A model generated the notes under the pieces. It had not been told where the DNA came from. It ran no database searches and was given only the letters and a program-made list of their open reading frames with translations. The translations under genes were made by a program, and so were the position numbers. Of a stretch of DNA of 34,838 bases, positions 1 to 7,108 are shown one piece after another. How positions within the stretch are numbered: the first letter of the stretch is position 1; each line of letters starts with the position of its first letter. The stretch comes from a virus: the IMG/VR virus record IMGVR_UViG_3300046642_001282, positions 1 to 34,838 of that record. The stretch is one strand, 5' to 3'.

Positions 1-3000
1 CCGGTCGTTGTCATCAGCGTCGTGACGGTGTCTGGGACGAGCCCCATCTGATCGGCCAGGGCCTTCGCCTGCGCCGTCGGGATGCCCATGCCCACCGCGA
101 GTTGGATGGCCTTGGCGCGAGCCCGCTCCATGGACGCCTGGCTCTTGTCCATGGCCTCCGACATAGGCAGCAGGCTCTGTTCAGCCGCCTCCTTCGCCCT
201 GGTGGCCATGCTGAGCATGGAGTCGCGGAGTTCCGTGAGTTGAGAGTTCAAGGTCTGGCCGTTGCGGCTGGCCGTGTTGACGAGGCCGTCGCTGTCGACG
301 AGGGCCTTACCCCAGCCGTCGGACCGCTCGATGTTGCCCTTCATGGTCTCGTCGATCTGCAACATCACCGAGTTGAGCTGGGCGGTAGCGTCGTGGAACG
401 ACTGACTGTTGCCGCTGAGGGCGTCCAGGGCCTTCTTCAGAGCGTCGACGCGAGTGTCCGCCGACTGCGTCTTGTCGCTGAACCCCTGCACGGCGGCCGA
501 TAGCCGGCTGTAGGAGTCGGTGCCCGTGGCACCGGCGGTATTCATGGCGTCGGCAGCTTCCTTGCTGTCGCGCTGGCTCTTCTTCAACTCCCCGTTGAGG
601 GAACCGAGAGCGTCGGCCGCGTCCTTGTACCGCTGACCTTCGTCGGTGTATTCGAGCTTGGATGCCTTGTCGCCGGCGTAGTTCACGTACTCCCGGTTGG
701 CGTCGGCGAGCGCCTGCAGTTTCTTCTGCAGACCGTCGACACTGCCGCCCTGTTCCAGGTAGGCGTCGGTGAGCGTCTTGAGTCCGACGTCCGCCTCGCG
801 CATGACGTCGACGAGCTTTCCTTTGCCGTCGGCGAGTTCAGTGTCCTGGAGGATCTGCACCGCATGGGCGCGGACATTCGCATCGATGACACCGTTGGAA
901 TCGGCCAGGGCCTGCGCGAGGGACTGGATACGCTCTCGGTGGGCTTCGGCAGCGCGGGCGTTCTCCTCCTGCTTGGAGGCGAGCAGGCCAAGGCCGATCG
1001 TCGCCGCGGCGATGGCCAGGCCGAGCGGTCCACCGAGCGCCGTGGTCATCCCGCCGATTGCGCGGGAGGCAACCCGGTTTGCCGCACCGACACCGCGCAA
1101 CGTGCCGGACAACCGGCCGCCCTCGGTGGAGGCCCCCCGGTAGGCGAGCCCCATGCGCTGCCACAGACTGATCTGGGGCCCCATGACACCGGCGCCCAAG
1201 GAACCGCGCACAGTGGTTCCCAGCGTTCGCATAGAGCCCGCGGAAGTCACCGCCGAGGCGCCGAGGGTCCGCAGCATCGTGGCGACGCTGCTGACCACCT
1301 TCAGGGCGAGCACGGTGCCGAGGAACACGGCCAGGCCCGTGTTGGCCCCTGGGATCACGCTCATGAGCGTGTTGAAGACTTGCAGCAGGCCGTTGAAGGC
1401 CATCAGTAGAACACCGAGCCCGCTGCCCGCAGCCGACAGGTTGCCGACGGCCGTCGCGATATTCGAGATGACGCTGATGATCGCCGGGCCGACGCTCTCG
1501 CCGAGGGCACTGAAGAAGGCCCCGAGGGCGGGCATCAGCTCCGTACGGATCTGGCGGATCAGGTCGGTGACGCCGCCGTCCCGCATGGTCCGGCCGAGGC
1601 CGCGGACGAAGTCCCCGACGAGCGCGTTCAGTTCGTGGAAGGCGGGAGCGGCATCCGAGAAGAACTGCCGCATCACCTTCTGGCCGACACCGGAGTTCGC
1701 CCACCGCTCGAAACGCTTCATCGCGCCCTCGAACCCGTCGAGGAGAGCGTTCCCGGACTCCATGGCGGCGGTGCCGACGCCACCGAGCCCCTTGATCAGG
1801 CTGACCGTGGAGCGGCCGAGCTGGGCCGCCTTGTCGCCCGCGTGATCAAGAAACTTCGCCAGGCTGCCCGTCTCGCGGCCAGCCTGGACAGACGCGCGAG
1901 CCCACTGCGTGCCTCGCTCGACTGCTTCGCCGACCCGCTTGACGAACGGACCGGACGCGACGAGGAAGTCGGTGGTGGCATGACCGAGGTTGGCGAGGGA
2001 GTCGGTCATGTTGCCGACGACGCTGGAGCTCGTCGCGGCGATCGTCTTGAAGTCCTTGCGGAAGACGCTGGACTTCATGAACTGGGCGCCCCGCTCGGCA
2101 AGGGAACCCATCTGGGCGGCGGAGTCTCCGAGCGCGCTCTTGAGGAGCGGAAAGACGGAGTCCGCCAGCGGCTTGACGTCGTCGGCGATCTTCGAGAAGA
2201 AGCGTTCGCTGACGGACTTCTTGACCTTGTCCCAGGCCGGGGAGAGCGCGGAGACCGCCGAGACGGTTTTCCCCGCAGACTTGGACAGCTTGCCGAGCGC
2301 CTGGTCCAGCTTCTTCTGCTGTTCCTCGGTGACCTTGCCGTCGTCGGCCAGCATCTGCTGGGCCTTCAACGACTCCTTGAGCGCGTCACCGAACCCACTG
2401 AACGCGATCTTCGTGCCGATCGCAGCGCTGCCCGCCGCGGCGATCAGCCCGGGTATCGCACCGAGGACACCGACAGCGGGAGCGGCTGCAGAGACGAGAG
2501 CGGTCAGCCCGCCCGCGTACTGGCCGAGGGCGGCCACAGCGGGCTGGACGAGGGAAACCAGGCTGCCGATGAGCAGCATCCGCAGAGAACGGCGGCCCCG
2601 TGGCATGCGAAACCCCACCGGGACCTGGACGGGGTTGTCGTCAGCCTCGCCCTGGGCCCGGGTCAACCACGAGCGGATACGGCCGAGGAACCCGCCACCG
2701 CCGGAGCTGCCGCCGTCGTCGCTGTCGGTGCGCAGCGGCACGCGGATGTCGCTGCGGGACGCCGTACGCGCTGCGGCGTTCAGCTCTTCACGGAGCCGGT
2801 CGCGGTCGATGCGGACGCCGATCGTCGCCGTGACGCCGGCGGCCGCCTTGTCGACGGCCTTCTCGATCCGCTTCCGCAGGCCCTTGTCGTCGACCTTGAT
2901 CTTGACCTTGACGGCCAGACCCTCCGCGGCCTCCTCGACCTTGGTCCGCAGCTTCTCGGCGAACCCTTCGAGCGAGGCGACGACAGGTACTTCAAGGCGG

Positions 3001-3023
3001 CCGGCCTGCATGCCCTCAGCCAC
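1..3023 (-). CDS. Tape measure protein (C-terminus beyond window)
   Basis: This protein sets tail length, fills the tail tube and is ejected ahead of the DNA. The frame is open from 3023 to the left edge, at least 1,007 residues, so it is 3'-partial. The start is taken as GTG at 3023, with a GAGGA box about 10 nt upstream; it overlaps the stop of the frameshifted chaperone by 8 bases. An in-frame ATG at 3011 has its purine-rich stretch too close. The first 90 residues are charged and Lys/Arg-rich. Hydrophobic stretches rich in Ala, Gly, Leu and Val lie near residues 145-208, 535-580 and 655-683, separated by long Gln/Lys/Ala-rich helical stretches. Length, composition and position directly after the chaperones make the call secure. 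No peptidase or lysozyme motif was seen in the visible part. Confidence 0.93.
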   Translation of the reverse strand, partial: MAEGMQAGRLEVPVVASLEGFAEKLRTKVEEAAEGLAVKVKIKVDDKGLRKRIEKAVDKAAAGVTATIGVRIDRDRLREELNAAARTASRSDIRVPLRTDSDDGGSSGGGGFLGRIRSWLTRAQGEADDNPVQVPVGFRMPRGRRSLRMLLIGSLVSLVQPAVAALGQYAGGLTALVSAAAPAVGVLGAIPGLIAAAGSAAIGTKIAFSGFGDALKESLKAQQMLADDGKVTEEQQKKLDQALGKLSKSAGKTVSAVSALSPAWDKVKKSVSERFFSKIADDVKPLADSVFPLLKSALGDSAAQMGSLAERGAQFMKSSVFRKDFKTIAATSSSVVGNMTDSLANLGHATTDFLVASGPFVKRVGEAVERGTQWARASVQAGRETGSLAKFLDHAGDKAAQLGRSTVSLIKGLGGVGTAAMESGNALLDGFEGAMKRFERWANSGVGQKVMRQFFSDAAPAFHELNALVGDFVRGLGRTMRDGGVTDLIRQIRTELMPALGAFFSALGESVGPAIISVISNIATAVGNLSAAGSGLGVLLMAFNGLLQVFNTLMSVIPGANTGLAVFLGTVLALKVVSSVATMLRTLGASAVTSAGSMRTLGTTVRGSLGAGVMGPQISLWQRMGLAYRGASTEGGRLSGTLRGVGAANRVASRAIGGMTTALGGPLGLAIAAATIGLGLLASKQEENARAAEAHRERIQSLAQALADSNGVIDANVRAHAVQILQDTELADGKGKLVDVMREADVGLKTLTDAYLEQGGSVDGLQKKLQALADANREYVNYAGDKASKLEYTDEGQRYKDAADALGSLNGELKKSQRDSKEAADAMNTAGATGTDSYSRLSAAVQGFSDKTQSADTRVDALKKALDALSGNSQSFHDATAQLNSVMLQIDETMKGNIERSDGWGKALVDSDGLVNTASRNGQTLNSQLTELRDSMLSMATRAKEAAEQSLLPMSEAMDKSQASMERARAKAIQLAVGMGIPTAQAKALADQMGLVPDTVTTLMTTT

Positions 3024-3836
3024 TGCGCACCATTCCTCGTCTGGCCGCGGCCGCCAGTATCTTCTGGTGGCCGCTCATCGGCTTCGTGGACTGCTGCGCC
3101 TCCCGTGGCCCGTCTGTCTCGGCGTGGGCGCCGTTCCAGGGCCGGGCGACCGTCCGCGGCTCATTGCGGCGGTGGTCGGAGGCGAGCAGGGAGATTTCCT
3201 CCACGAGCTGCGCCAGGAGCTCGGTGTGCACGGTCCAGCCGTCGATCAGAGACGACTTGGTGCAGGACTCCGCGGGCAGGCCGTCGAGGAGCACAATCAG
3301 TCGGCGGAGGCCGAGGAATCCGCGGTCTCCGGGACGGAGCCAGACTCCTCGGGCGTCGAGCTGGTGGTACCGGCCGAGGTCGGCTTCGACATCTCCCCAT
3401 CGCTCTCGGAGGAGTCGACCGACCCGAAGAGCTTTCCCAGGTCCACCCCGTAGACCTTGATCAGGCCGGCGGTGAGCCGGACGTAGTCGGGGATGGAGGG
3501 GCGGGCCGCAATGAACGCGGCGAACTGCTGCTCGCCGAGGAGGATCTTGTAGGTCTCCTTCACGGCGTCCATGAACTGCTTCGGTAGCCGAGGCCGTCGG
3601 AACAGGAGCTCGACGATCTCGCCGACCGCGGACCGGCCCTGCGCCTGCACCAGGTCGCCGAGCAGGCCGACCAGGTCCAGGTCCTCACTCAGGATTGGAT
3701 CGAGCGCGTCCGCGGGCAGTTCGGCGGGGAACAGGAACTCCGCATCCTCGGAGAACTTCACGAGGATGCCGTGCGGGAACTGCACTTCGCGGCGTGGCGC
3801 GGCGAGATCGATGACGTACTGGGCGGTGCTGCTCAT
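3016..3836 (-). CDS. Tail assembly chaperone, -1 frameshift product (gpGT-like)
   Basis: If ribosomes slip back one base at GGGAAAG (3438-3432), the first 135 codons join a second frame open to the TGA at 3016, giving about 273 residues. I translated the shifted frame by hand: it has no stop after the slip and starts ALRVGRLLRERWGDVEADLG. A later segment, GFLGLRRLIVLLDGLP, matches the usual actinophage second chaperone domain, with its acidic VEADL-type entry and LRRL..L..GLP core. The GTG at 3294 lies inside that domain and is not a separate start. The product ends 8 bases inside the tape measure gene. The T-like extension is normally needed to bind tail tube subunits during assembly. Confidence 0.88.
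3297..3836 (-). CDS. Tail assembly chaperone, unshifted product (gpG-like)
   Basis: This 179-residue protein is the zero-frame product of the two-part tail chaperone gene, which in siphoviruses coats the tape measure protein and recruits the tail tube subunit. The ATG at 3836 follows GGGAGGA with about 11 nt of spacing. Residues 1-135 are a compact alpha/beta domain, including a run rich in Asp, Leu and Pro near residue 45. The part after the slip site is a Ser/Thr/Glu-rich, low-complexity tail with the character of an unshifted terminus. It sits between the partition cassette and the tape measure gene. A 10-bp late-gene motif and a hairpin precede it, so it probably begins its own transcription unit. 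Confidence 0.9.
   Translation of the reverse strand: MSSTAQYVIDLAAPRREVQFPHGILVKFSEDAEFLFPAELPADALDPILSEDLDLVGLLGDLVQAQGRSAVGEIVELLFRRPRLPKQFMDAVKETYKILLGEQQFAAFIAARPSIPDYVRLTAGLIKVYGVDLGKLFGSVDSSESDGEMSKPTSAGTTSSTPEESGSVPETADSSASAD
3432..3438 (-). other. -1 programmed ribosomal frameshift site, GGGAAAG
   Basis: In the zero frame the codons are CTG GGA AAG, so the heptamer has the form X XXY YYZ and allows tandem re-pairing to GGG AAA. It is identical to the slippery heptamer in the lambda G-T overlap. The shift leads into the only frame that encodes the conserved second chaperone domain. No obvious stimulatory pseudoknot was worked out downstream. Confidence 0.88.
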
Positions 3837-3850
3837 GGGTGTCCGGTCCT

Positions 3851-3874
3851 CCCGGTGGGTGTCAAAGCACCGGG
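3851..3874 (-). promoter_or_regulatory. Leader hairpin overlapping the chaperone ribosome binding site
   Basis: The arms CCCGGTG and CACCGGG (7 perfect pairs, 10-nt loop) lie in the chaperone leader. The promoter-distal arm includes the first bases of the GGGAGGA ribosome binding site, so folding would partly hide it. A regulatory role is inferred only. Confidence 0.45.
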
Positions 3875-3895
3875 AAGGTAGGGGCCCTGATCGCC

Positions 3896-3907
3896 TTACG
3901 TCGCGTG
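3896..3907 (-). promoter_or_regulatory. CGCGACGTAA motif upstream of tail chaperone
   Basis: On the minus strand this reads CACGCGACGTAAGGC. It ends 59 nt before the chaperone start and is one of four intergenic copies of CGCGACGTWA ahead of late genes. It lies just beyond the terminator of the partition cassette, which fits a late promoter or activator site. No clear vegetative -10/-35 pair was recognised. Confidence 0.45.
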
Positions 3908-3931
3908 CTCGCGTGGCATCGGCGCAGCCTC

Positions 3932-3951
3932 GTGTCTCTCATGAGAGACAC
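3932..3951. repeat. 20-bp palindrome, copy 1 of 5 (candidate parS/operator)
   Basis: Perfect palindrome GTGTCTCTCATGAGAGACAC, downstream of the ParA partner gene. Centre-to-centre distance to copy 2 is 49 bp. It differs from the chromosomal parS consensus. Confidence 0.9.
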
Positions 3952-3964
3952 GGCCGGAAGAGGC

Positions 3965-4007
3965 AAAAAAAAGGGGCCTCGTGTCTCTCATGAGAGACAC
4001 GAGGCCC
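3965..4007 (-). terminator. Intrinsic terminator of the ParA operon
   Basis: On the minus strand a 34-base perfect inverted repeat (GC-rich base, palindrome core) is followed at once by a run of eight T residues (plus-strand A-run 3965-3972). It begins 19 bases after the stop of the ParA partner gene. It should end cassette transcription before the tail chaperone leader. Confidence 0.85.
3981..4000. repeat. 20-bp palindrome, copy 2 of 5, extended to 34 bp
   Basis: Same 20-bp core as the other four copies, with flanks that add 7 further complementary bases on each side (3974-4007). This extension makes it the stem of the terminator described at 3965-4007. Confidence 0.9.
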
Positions 4008-4025
4008 GAAGCGCGGGGAGGACGG

Positions 4026-4976
4026 TCAGCTCTTCTTGCTCTTCTTGGGGGCGGGCAGTTGGCTGACTTCTTCAAGGACATCGACGAACGGCCTGATCTG
4101 CTCCAGCAGACGCCGGGCCTCACCAGGGCTCCGCATCAGCAACTGCCGGGCCTTGGCCGGGTCCAGTGTCTTCGCCACCTCGTCCCACCGCTCGACCTGC
4201 GTCTTGCGTTCCTGCTCGGATTCGGTGAGGTCGTCGAGTGCTTCAGCCTCTGGGTCGTTCCAGCCCAGCTTGTCGATGGTCTCCTGTAGACCGGCGGGCG
4301 TCTTGCTCTCCGACTGGGACCAGACGGTGCGTACGGCTTCCTCGCCCACAGCCTCGTCGTCCTTGCCATGCGAGCGCAGTACCGCGAGGAGCAGGGGCAC
4401 CTGGCGGGTGCTGAGCTTGTCGGGGCCCTCTGCCCCCAGGGGGGCGAGCGCCTGCATGACCGGGTACTCGTTGAGGATGCGGTAGCCGTGGGCACGGGAA
4501 ATGCCCCAGACCTCCCGCAAGTAGTCCTTGAACCTGATGAAGGGCTGGCCCGTTGCCTCCGAGATCCGCTCCAGATACAGGTGGTCGAGGTTGATCTCGT
4601 ATAGCGGCCCGCTTGCCCGCTCAACGAACCGCTGGTCGGCTGCGGCGACCGTGTCCCTGTAGAGCTCCCGCTCCTGGTGAACGATCCGCTCGTAGTACGC
4701 CAGCCGGTCACTCTTGGGGGCGTCCGGGGACGGCTTCGGCCCGTAGTTGGGTTCCGCTACCACGACATCGGTGTCCTGCGGTGCAACGTCCTGTTCAGGC
4801 TCGCGGGCCGAAGGGACGACCTCCGTGGTCGGCACGCCGGCATCGGTCGGAGCGGAGGGCGGCAGCTTGAGGAATTCGAAGGCGTCCATCCCGGAGCCTT
4901 CGCCGTTGAACGCGGCCTCCAAGGTCCCCTTCTCGTCAGCCTCGGTCTCCGGGGCGTCGGTGTTCGCGGCGGTCAT
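4026..4976 (-). CDS. ParA partner, putative centromere-binding protein with helix-turn-helix
   Basis: This 316-residue protein is coupled to ParA by an ATGA overlap (ATG at 4976, ParA stop at 4973). Residues 1-90 are acidic and Pro/Thr-rich, probably disordered. Residues 115-205 hold a module seen in plasmid and phage regulators: an LYLERISE stretch, then FKDYLREVWGISRAHGYRI, which has helix-turn-helix spacing around residues 147-170. The C-terminal third is charged and helical and ends in a Lys-rich tail suited to DNA contact. It is not a canonical ParB: I see no GxRR-type nuclease/CTPase motif. Its place after ParA and between palindrome clusters makes it the best candidate to bind those palindromes and stimulate ParA. 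An alternative is a general regulator unrelated to segregation. Confidence 0.75.
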   Translation of the reverse strand: MTAANTDAPETEADEKGTLEAAFNGEGSGMDAFEFLKLPPSAPTDAGVPTTEVVPSAREPEQDVAPQDTDVVVAEPNYGPKPSPDAPKSDRLAYYERIVHQERELYRDTVAAADQRFVERASGPLYEINLDHLYLERISEATGQPFIRFKDYLREVWGISRAHGYRILNEYPVMQALAPLGAEGPDKLSTRQVPLLLAVLRSHGKDDEAVGEEAVRTVWSQSESKTPAGLQETIDKLGWNDPEAEALDDLTESEQERKTQVERWDEVAKTLDPAKARQLLMRSPGEARRLLEQIRPFVDVLEEVSQLPAPKKSKKS

Positions 4977-5869
4977 GCGACCATCTCCAATCGGCTCCGC
5001 ATCCGTAGTAGGAGCGCGGTCGTCAGGTTGTCGTGGGCGTCAGCGAGGTTGCTGATGGTCTCCTCGAACCTCTTGTCCTCGGGACGCTTGAGGGCTTCCA
5101 GCTCCCACACAGATTTCCCCAGTTGGCGGGCAAGTTTCGCCGTCTTGGACGAGGCATGGATGGTCTCGCCGAAGACGTGAGTGCTGCTACCCAGGAGCTT
5201 GCGAGCCTCCATCACGACTTCCTTGTGTATGCCGGACGACCCGTTCGGGGATCCGAAGTGGACGACTCCCAGCAGCTCCAGAAGCTGGTTGATCTGCTTC
5301 GCCGCGTTGAAGGCATCGGAGATGTCGCTGAGAGCGTCCTCCAGACTGCAGACGTCCATCTTCACTGGCGCCACGAGCCACCGGGACGCGCACAGGCACA
5401 GCATCAGGACATTGGGGTTCTCGGGAGGCGCGTCGATCCAGACGACGCCGTACTGCGACAGCAGCGGCTGAAGGCAGGTGGCGAATCGGAGGAGCGCTGA
5501 GAAGGGGCCCTCGCGCTGCGCGATCTCCATGAACAGGGAGTTGATTTGGCGGAACTCCTTGCCGCCGAGGACAACATCCAAGTTGGTGCGCACGTTCTTG
5601 ACCGGGACGAGGGGGGTGCCGTTCTTAAGCGCCTCGTAGAACGCCGTGCCCTTGTCGCCTTCGCCGATGCCGAACTCGCGGCGAAGGTTTCCCTGGCCGT
5701 TGGCGTCGATGGCCAAGGTGGGAATCCCCTTGGCGGCGGTTTTCGTGGCGTTGTTGCCGGTCAGGGTGGTCTTGCCGACTCCACCCTTGCCGCTTGCGAA
5801 GCAAGTTACATGGCTGAATTTGGCGTAGTCGATGCCGAGAGCTTCGGCCGACATGGGCATCATGGTCAC
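4973..5869 (-). CDS. parA: ParA family partition ATPase
   Basis: A 298-residue P-loop ATPase of the ParA/MinD class, which binds DNA nonspecifically when ATP-bound and moves plasmid copies through its partner protein. Visible motifs: the deviant Walker A KGGVGKTT at 28-35, including its signature lysine; the A' region LAIDANGQGNL at 52-62, where the usual DxDPQ has Gly in place of Pro; and Walker B VVWIDAPPE at 142-150. There is no long N-terminal DNA-binding domain, so it resembles the short class in which the partner, not ParA, represses the operon. The start is GTG 5869, with GAAAGGG placed 7 nt upstream; ATGs at 5863, 5860 and 5854 are alternatives. Three palindromes lie upstream, the nearest 103 bp away. 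A ParA inside the tail gene block is unusual. Confidence 0.93.
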   Translation of the reverse strand: MTMMPMSAEALGIDYAKFSHVTCFASGKGGVGKTTLTGNNATKTAAKGIPTLAIDANGQGNLRREFGIGEGDKGTAFYEALKNGTPLVPVKNVRTNLDVVLGGKEFRQINSLFMEIAQREGPFSALLRFATCLQPLLSQYGVVWIDAPPENPNVLMLCLCASRWLVAPVKMDVCSLEDALSDISDAFNAAKQINQLLELLGVVHFGSPNGSSGIHKEVVMEARKLLGSSTHVFGETIHASSKTAKLARQLGKSVWELEALKRPEDKRFEETISNLADAHDNLTTALLLRMRSRLEMVA

Positions 5870-5972
5870 GACGGCGCCCTTTCAAGGCAGCGGCGAACAG
5901 ATCGCTCGCATTCTGCCAGTCAGCCGCGCGCACGGTTACACAGACCCGCAGAACTGGACGCCCCCGCAGGTC

Positions 5973-5992
5973 GTGTCTCTCATGAGAGACAC
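5973..5992. repeat. 20-bp palindrome, copy 3 of 5 (candidate parS/operator)
   Basis: GTGTCTCTCATGAGAGACAC, nearest of the three upstream copies to the ParA start. Spacing to copy 4 is 44 bp. Confidence 0.9.
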
Positions 5993-6016
5993 ACGATCGG
6001 ATGACGGCGAAGGCCC

Positions 6017-6036
6017 GTGTCTCTCATGAGAGACAC
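6017..6036. repeat. 20-bp palindrome, copy 4 of 5, extended to 32 bp
   Basis: Same core, with six extra complementary bases on each side (6011-6042). Unlike copy 2 there is no T-run on either side, so it could form a hairpin but lacks the rest of an intrinsic terminator. Confidence 0.9.
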
Positions 6037-6061
6037 GGGCCTCGGAGGGAACGGGCTGCTC

Positions 6062-6081
6062 GTGTCTCTCATGAGAGACAC
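6062..6081. repeat. 20-bp palindrome, copy 5 of 5 (candidate parS/operator)
   Basis: Same core, 45 bp from copy 4 and only 8 bases beyond the stop of the major tail gene. Two further flanking bases on each side are complementary. Confidence 0.9.
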
Positions 6082-6089
6082 GACATCCG

Positions 6090-6677
6090 CTATGCCGCTG
6101 ACGCGAACGCAGGGTCGTTGGTGAGCAGGTACCAAGCGTCCGAGTCGTCACCACCCTGGATCGCGAGACGCAGCGGGAGGACCGACTCTTTCGCCTTCTG
6201 GAGATCCTTACTGACGCCCTCCATCTGCATGGTTCGCGGCATGACGTACCTGTACGCCTTCGCGCCATCGATGACCTCGATGATCGCGGCGACCTCGCTG
6301 CGCCCGCCGATGCGCGGAGGCGCGAACTTGTAGTGCTTGGCCGTGCCTTCGGTCGGGGTGATCTCGGTGATCGTGCCGCCGCCGTAGACGGCCTGGAAGT
6401 TCTTGCCGTTCCACTGCTGCAAGTCGACCTCGATCGTGGCGCTGTCGGAGGTCTGGAACGTACGGGACGGGAAGTCGGTCTGAGCGGACTTGACCTGCTC
6501 GAAGCTGGGTTCCTCGGTGAACTTGAGGCTGTCCTCGGTGGTCAGTCCGACGCTGTACCAGCCCGTGGGCATGGTGACGGTGGCGTCGGTCGGTGCCGTG
6601 GTGCCGACGGGCGCCAGCCAGACCCGAGTTCGTGCTGGAACGACGATGTGGTTCGCGTTGGTGGTCTCGCCTGCCAT
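6090..6677 (-). CDS. Major tail (tail tube) protein
   Basis: A 195-residue beta-rich protein with the look of siphovirus tail tube subunits. It has a short N-terminal arm with VPARTRVWLAPVG, a segment GWYSVGLTTEDSLKF near residue 42, acidic beta-strands, and a C-terminal part ending AWYLLTNDPAFASAA. It polymerises around the tape measure protein to form the tail tube. The ATG at 6677 has GAGGAG about 10 nt upstream. The gene lies where the tail tube gene is expected, after the terminator-type connector genes. The partition cassette separates it from the chaperones that normally follow directly. A leader hairpin and the late-gene motif precede it, consistent with strong separate expression. 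Confidence 0.9.
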   Translation of the reverse strand: MAGETTNANHIVVPARTRVWLAPVGTTAPTDATVTMPTGWYSVGLTTEDSLKFTEEPSFEQVKSAQTDFPSRTFQTSDSATIEVDLQQWNGKNFQAVYGGGTITEITPTEGTAKHYKFAPPRIGGRSEVAAIIEVIDGAKAYRYVMPRTMQMEGVSKDLQKAKESVLPLRLAIQGGDDSDAWYLLTNDPAFASAA

Positions 6678-6692
6678 GGCGGGTGCTCTCCT

Positions 6693-6720
6693 CGTGGCCG
6701 GGTGCTAGGGCCGGGCCACG
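6693..6720 (-). promoter_or_regulatory. Leader hairpin next to major tail ribosome binding site
   Basis: Arms CGTGGCC and GGCCACG (7 perfect pairs, 14-nt loop) end at the GAGGAG ribosome binding site of the major tail gene. It could protect the 5' end or modulate translation. The role is inferred. Confidence 0.4.
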
Positions 6721-6737
6721 ATGGGGAGGGCGGACGG

Positions 6738-6762
6738 TTAACGTCGCGCGGTGAACTTCACC
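6738..6762 (-). promoter_or_regulatory. CGCGACGTTA motif upstream of major tail gene
   Basis: The minus strand reads CGCGCGACGTTAACC, ending 61 nt before the major tail start. It directly abuts a 13-bp inverted repeat (GGTGAA, one base, TTCACC; 6750-6762) that overlaps the stop of the upstream gene. This is one of four intergenic copies of the motif. Confidence 0.45.
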
Positions 6763-7108
6763 AGGGGTTCGCGAACGAGACGATCGGCGCGGGCGGGAGT
6801 GTGGAGCGGTAGCCGTGCAGGAGGGTCTGCAACAGGCTCTTGAAGTGGCGGTGGCGCAGGTCCTCTTCGATCCGCTGCCGGGCTGTGCGGCAGGCCGGGT
6901 GAGGGGACGGGCCGATCGCGCGGAGCGGCGACAGGACGTCGTGCCATGAGCTGAGGCTCATGAGGTCGATGTCGACCGTCGCGTCGCGGAGGTCGATACG
7001 GAAGCCGCTGACCGCGCCGAGGTCCGTCCAGGCGTCCGGCCCCGCGTCGGGCGGGGTACCGACGGGTGCGACCTGGAGGAAGGTGGGGCCGTGCTGCGGC
7101 AGCGTCAC
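6758..7108 (-). CDS. Hypothetical connector or tail protein, 116 residues
   Basis: I do not recognise this family. The GTG start at 7108 overlaps the preceding stop (GTGA), with GGAGA a few bases upstream, so translation is coupled to the tail terminator gene. The N-terminal half has beta-strand character around AWTDLGAVSGFRIDLRDATV, somewhat like the start of tail tube or tube-associated proteins. The C-terminal half is Arg/His-rich and helical (RQRIEEDLRHRHFKSLLQTL). Its place between the tail terminator and the major tail protein suggests a tail-joining or tube-cap role; this is inference from order only. Confidence 0.7.
   Translation of the reverse strand: MTLPQHGPTFLQVAPVGTPPDAGPDAWTDLGAVSGFRIDLRDATVDIDLMSLSSWHDVLSPLRAIGPSPHPACRTARQRIEEDLRHRHFKSLLQTLLHGYRSTLPPAPIVSFANPW

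Noticed and set aside
3016-3294. A separate 92-residue gene starting at GTG 3294
   Set aside because: The conserved chaperone domain extends upstream of this codon in the same frame, reached by the -1 shift; no ribosome binding site precedes it.
1635-3587. A 650-codon plus-strand open frame across the tape measure start and chaperone genes
   Set aside because: Spans three real minus-strand genes including their junctions and has no domain; a compositional shadow.
3932-6081. Palindrome array as CRISPR or transposon ends
   Set aside because: The units are perfect palindromes with only 24-29 bp between copies, in two small groups, no leader or cas genes, no target duplication and no transposase.
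3932-6081. Palindromes as canonical parS or as an integration attachment site
   Set aside because: The sequence does not match TGTTTCACGTGAAACA, and there is no integrase or tRNA fragment in the window.
6738-6947. Minus-strand frame ending ARR-stop at the CGCGACGTTA motif, and similar endings at 10188 and 14458
   Set aside because: The three frames stand in different phases relative to the neighbouring genes and overlap them, so the motif is conserved as DNA or RNA, not as a protein terminus.
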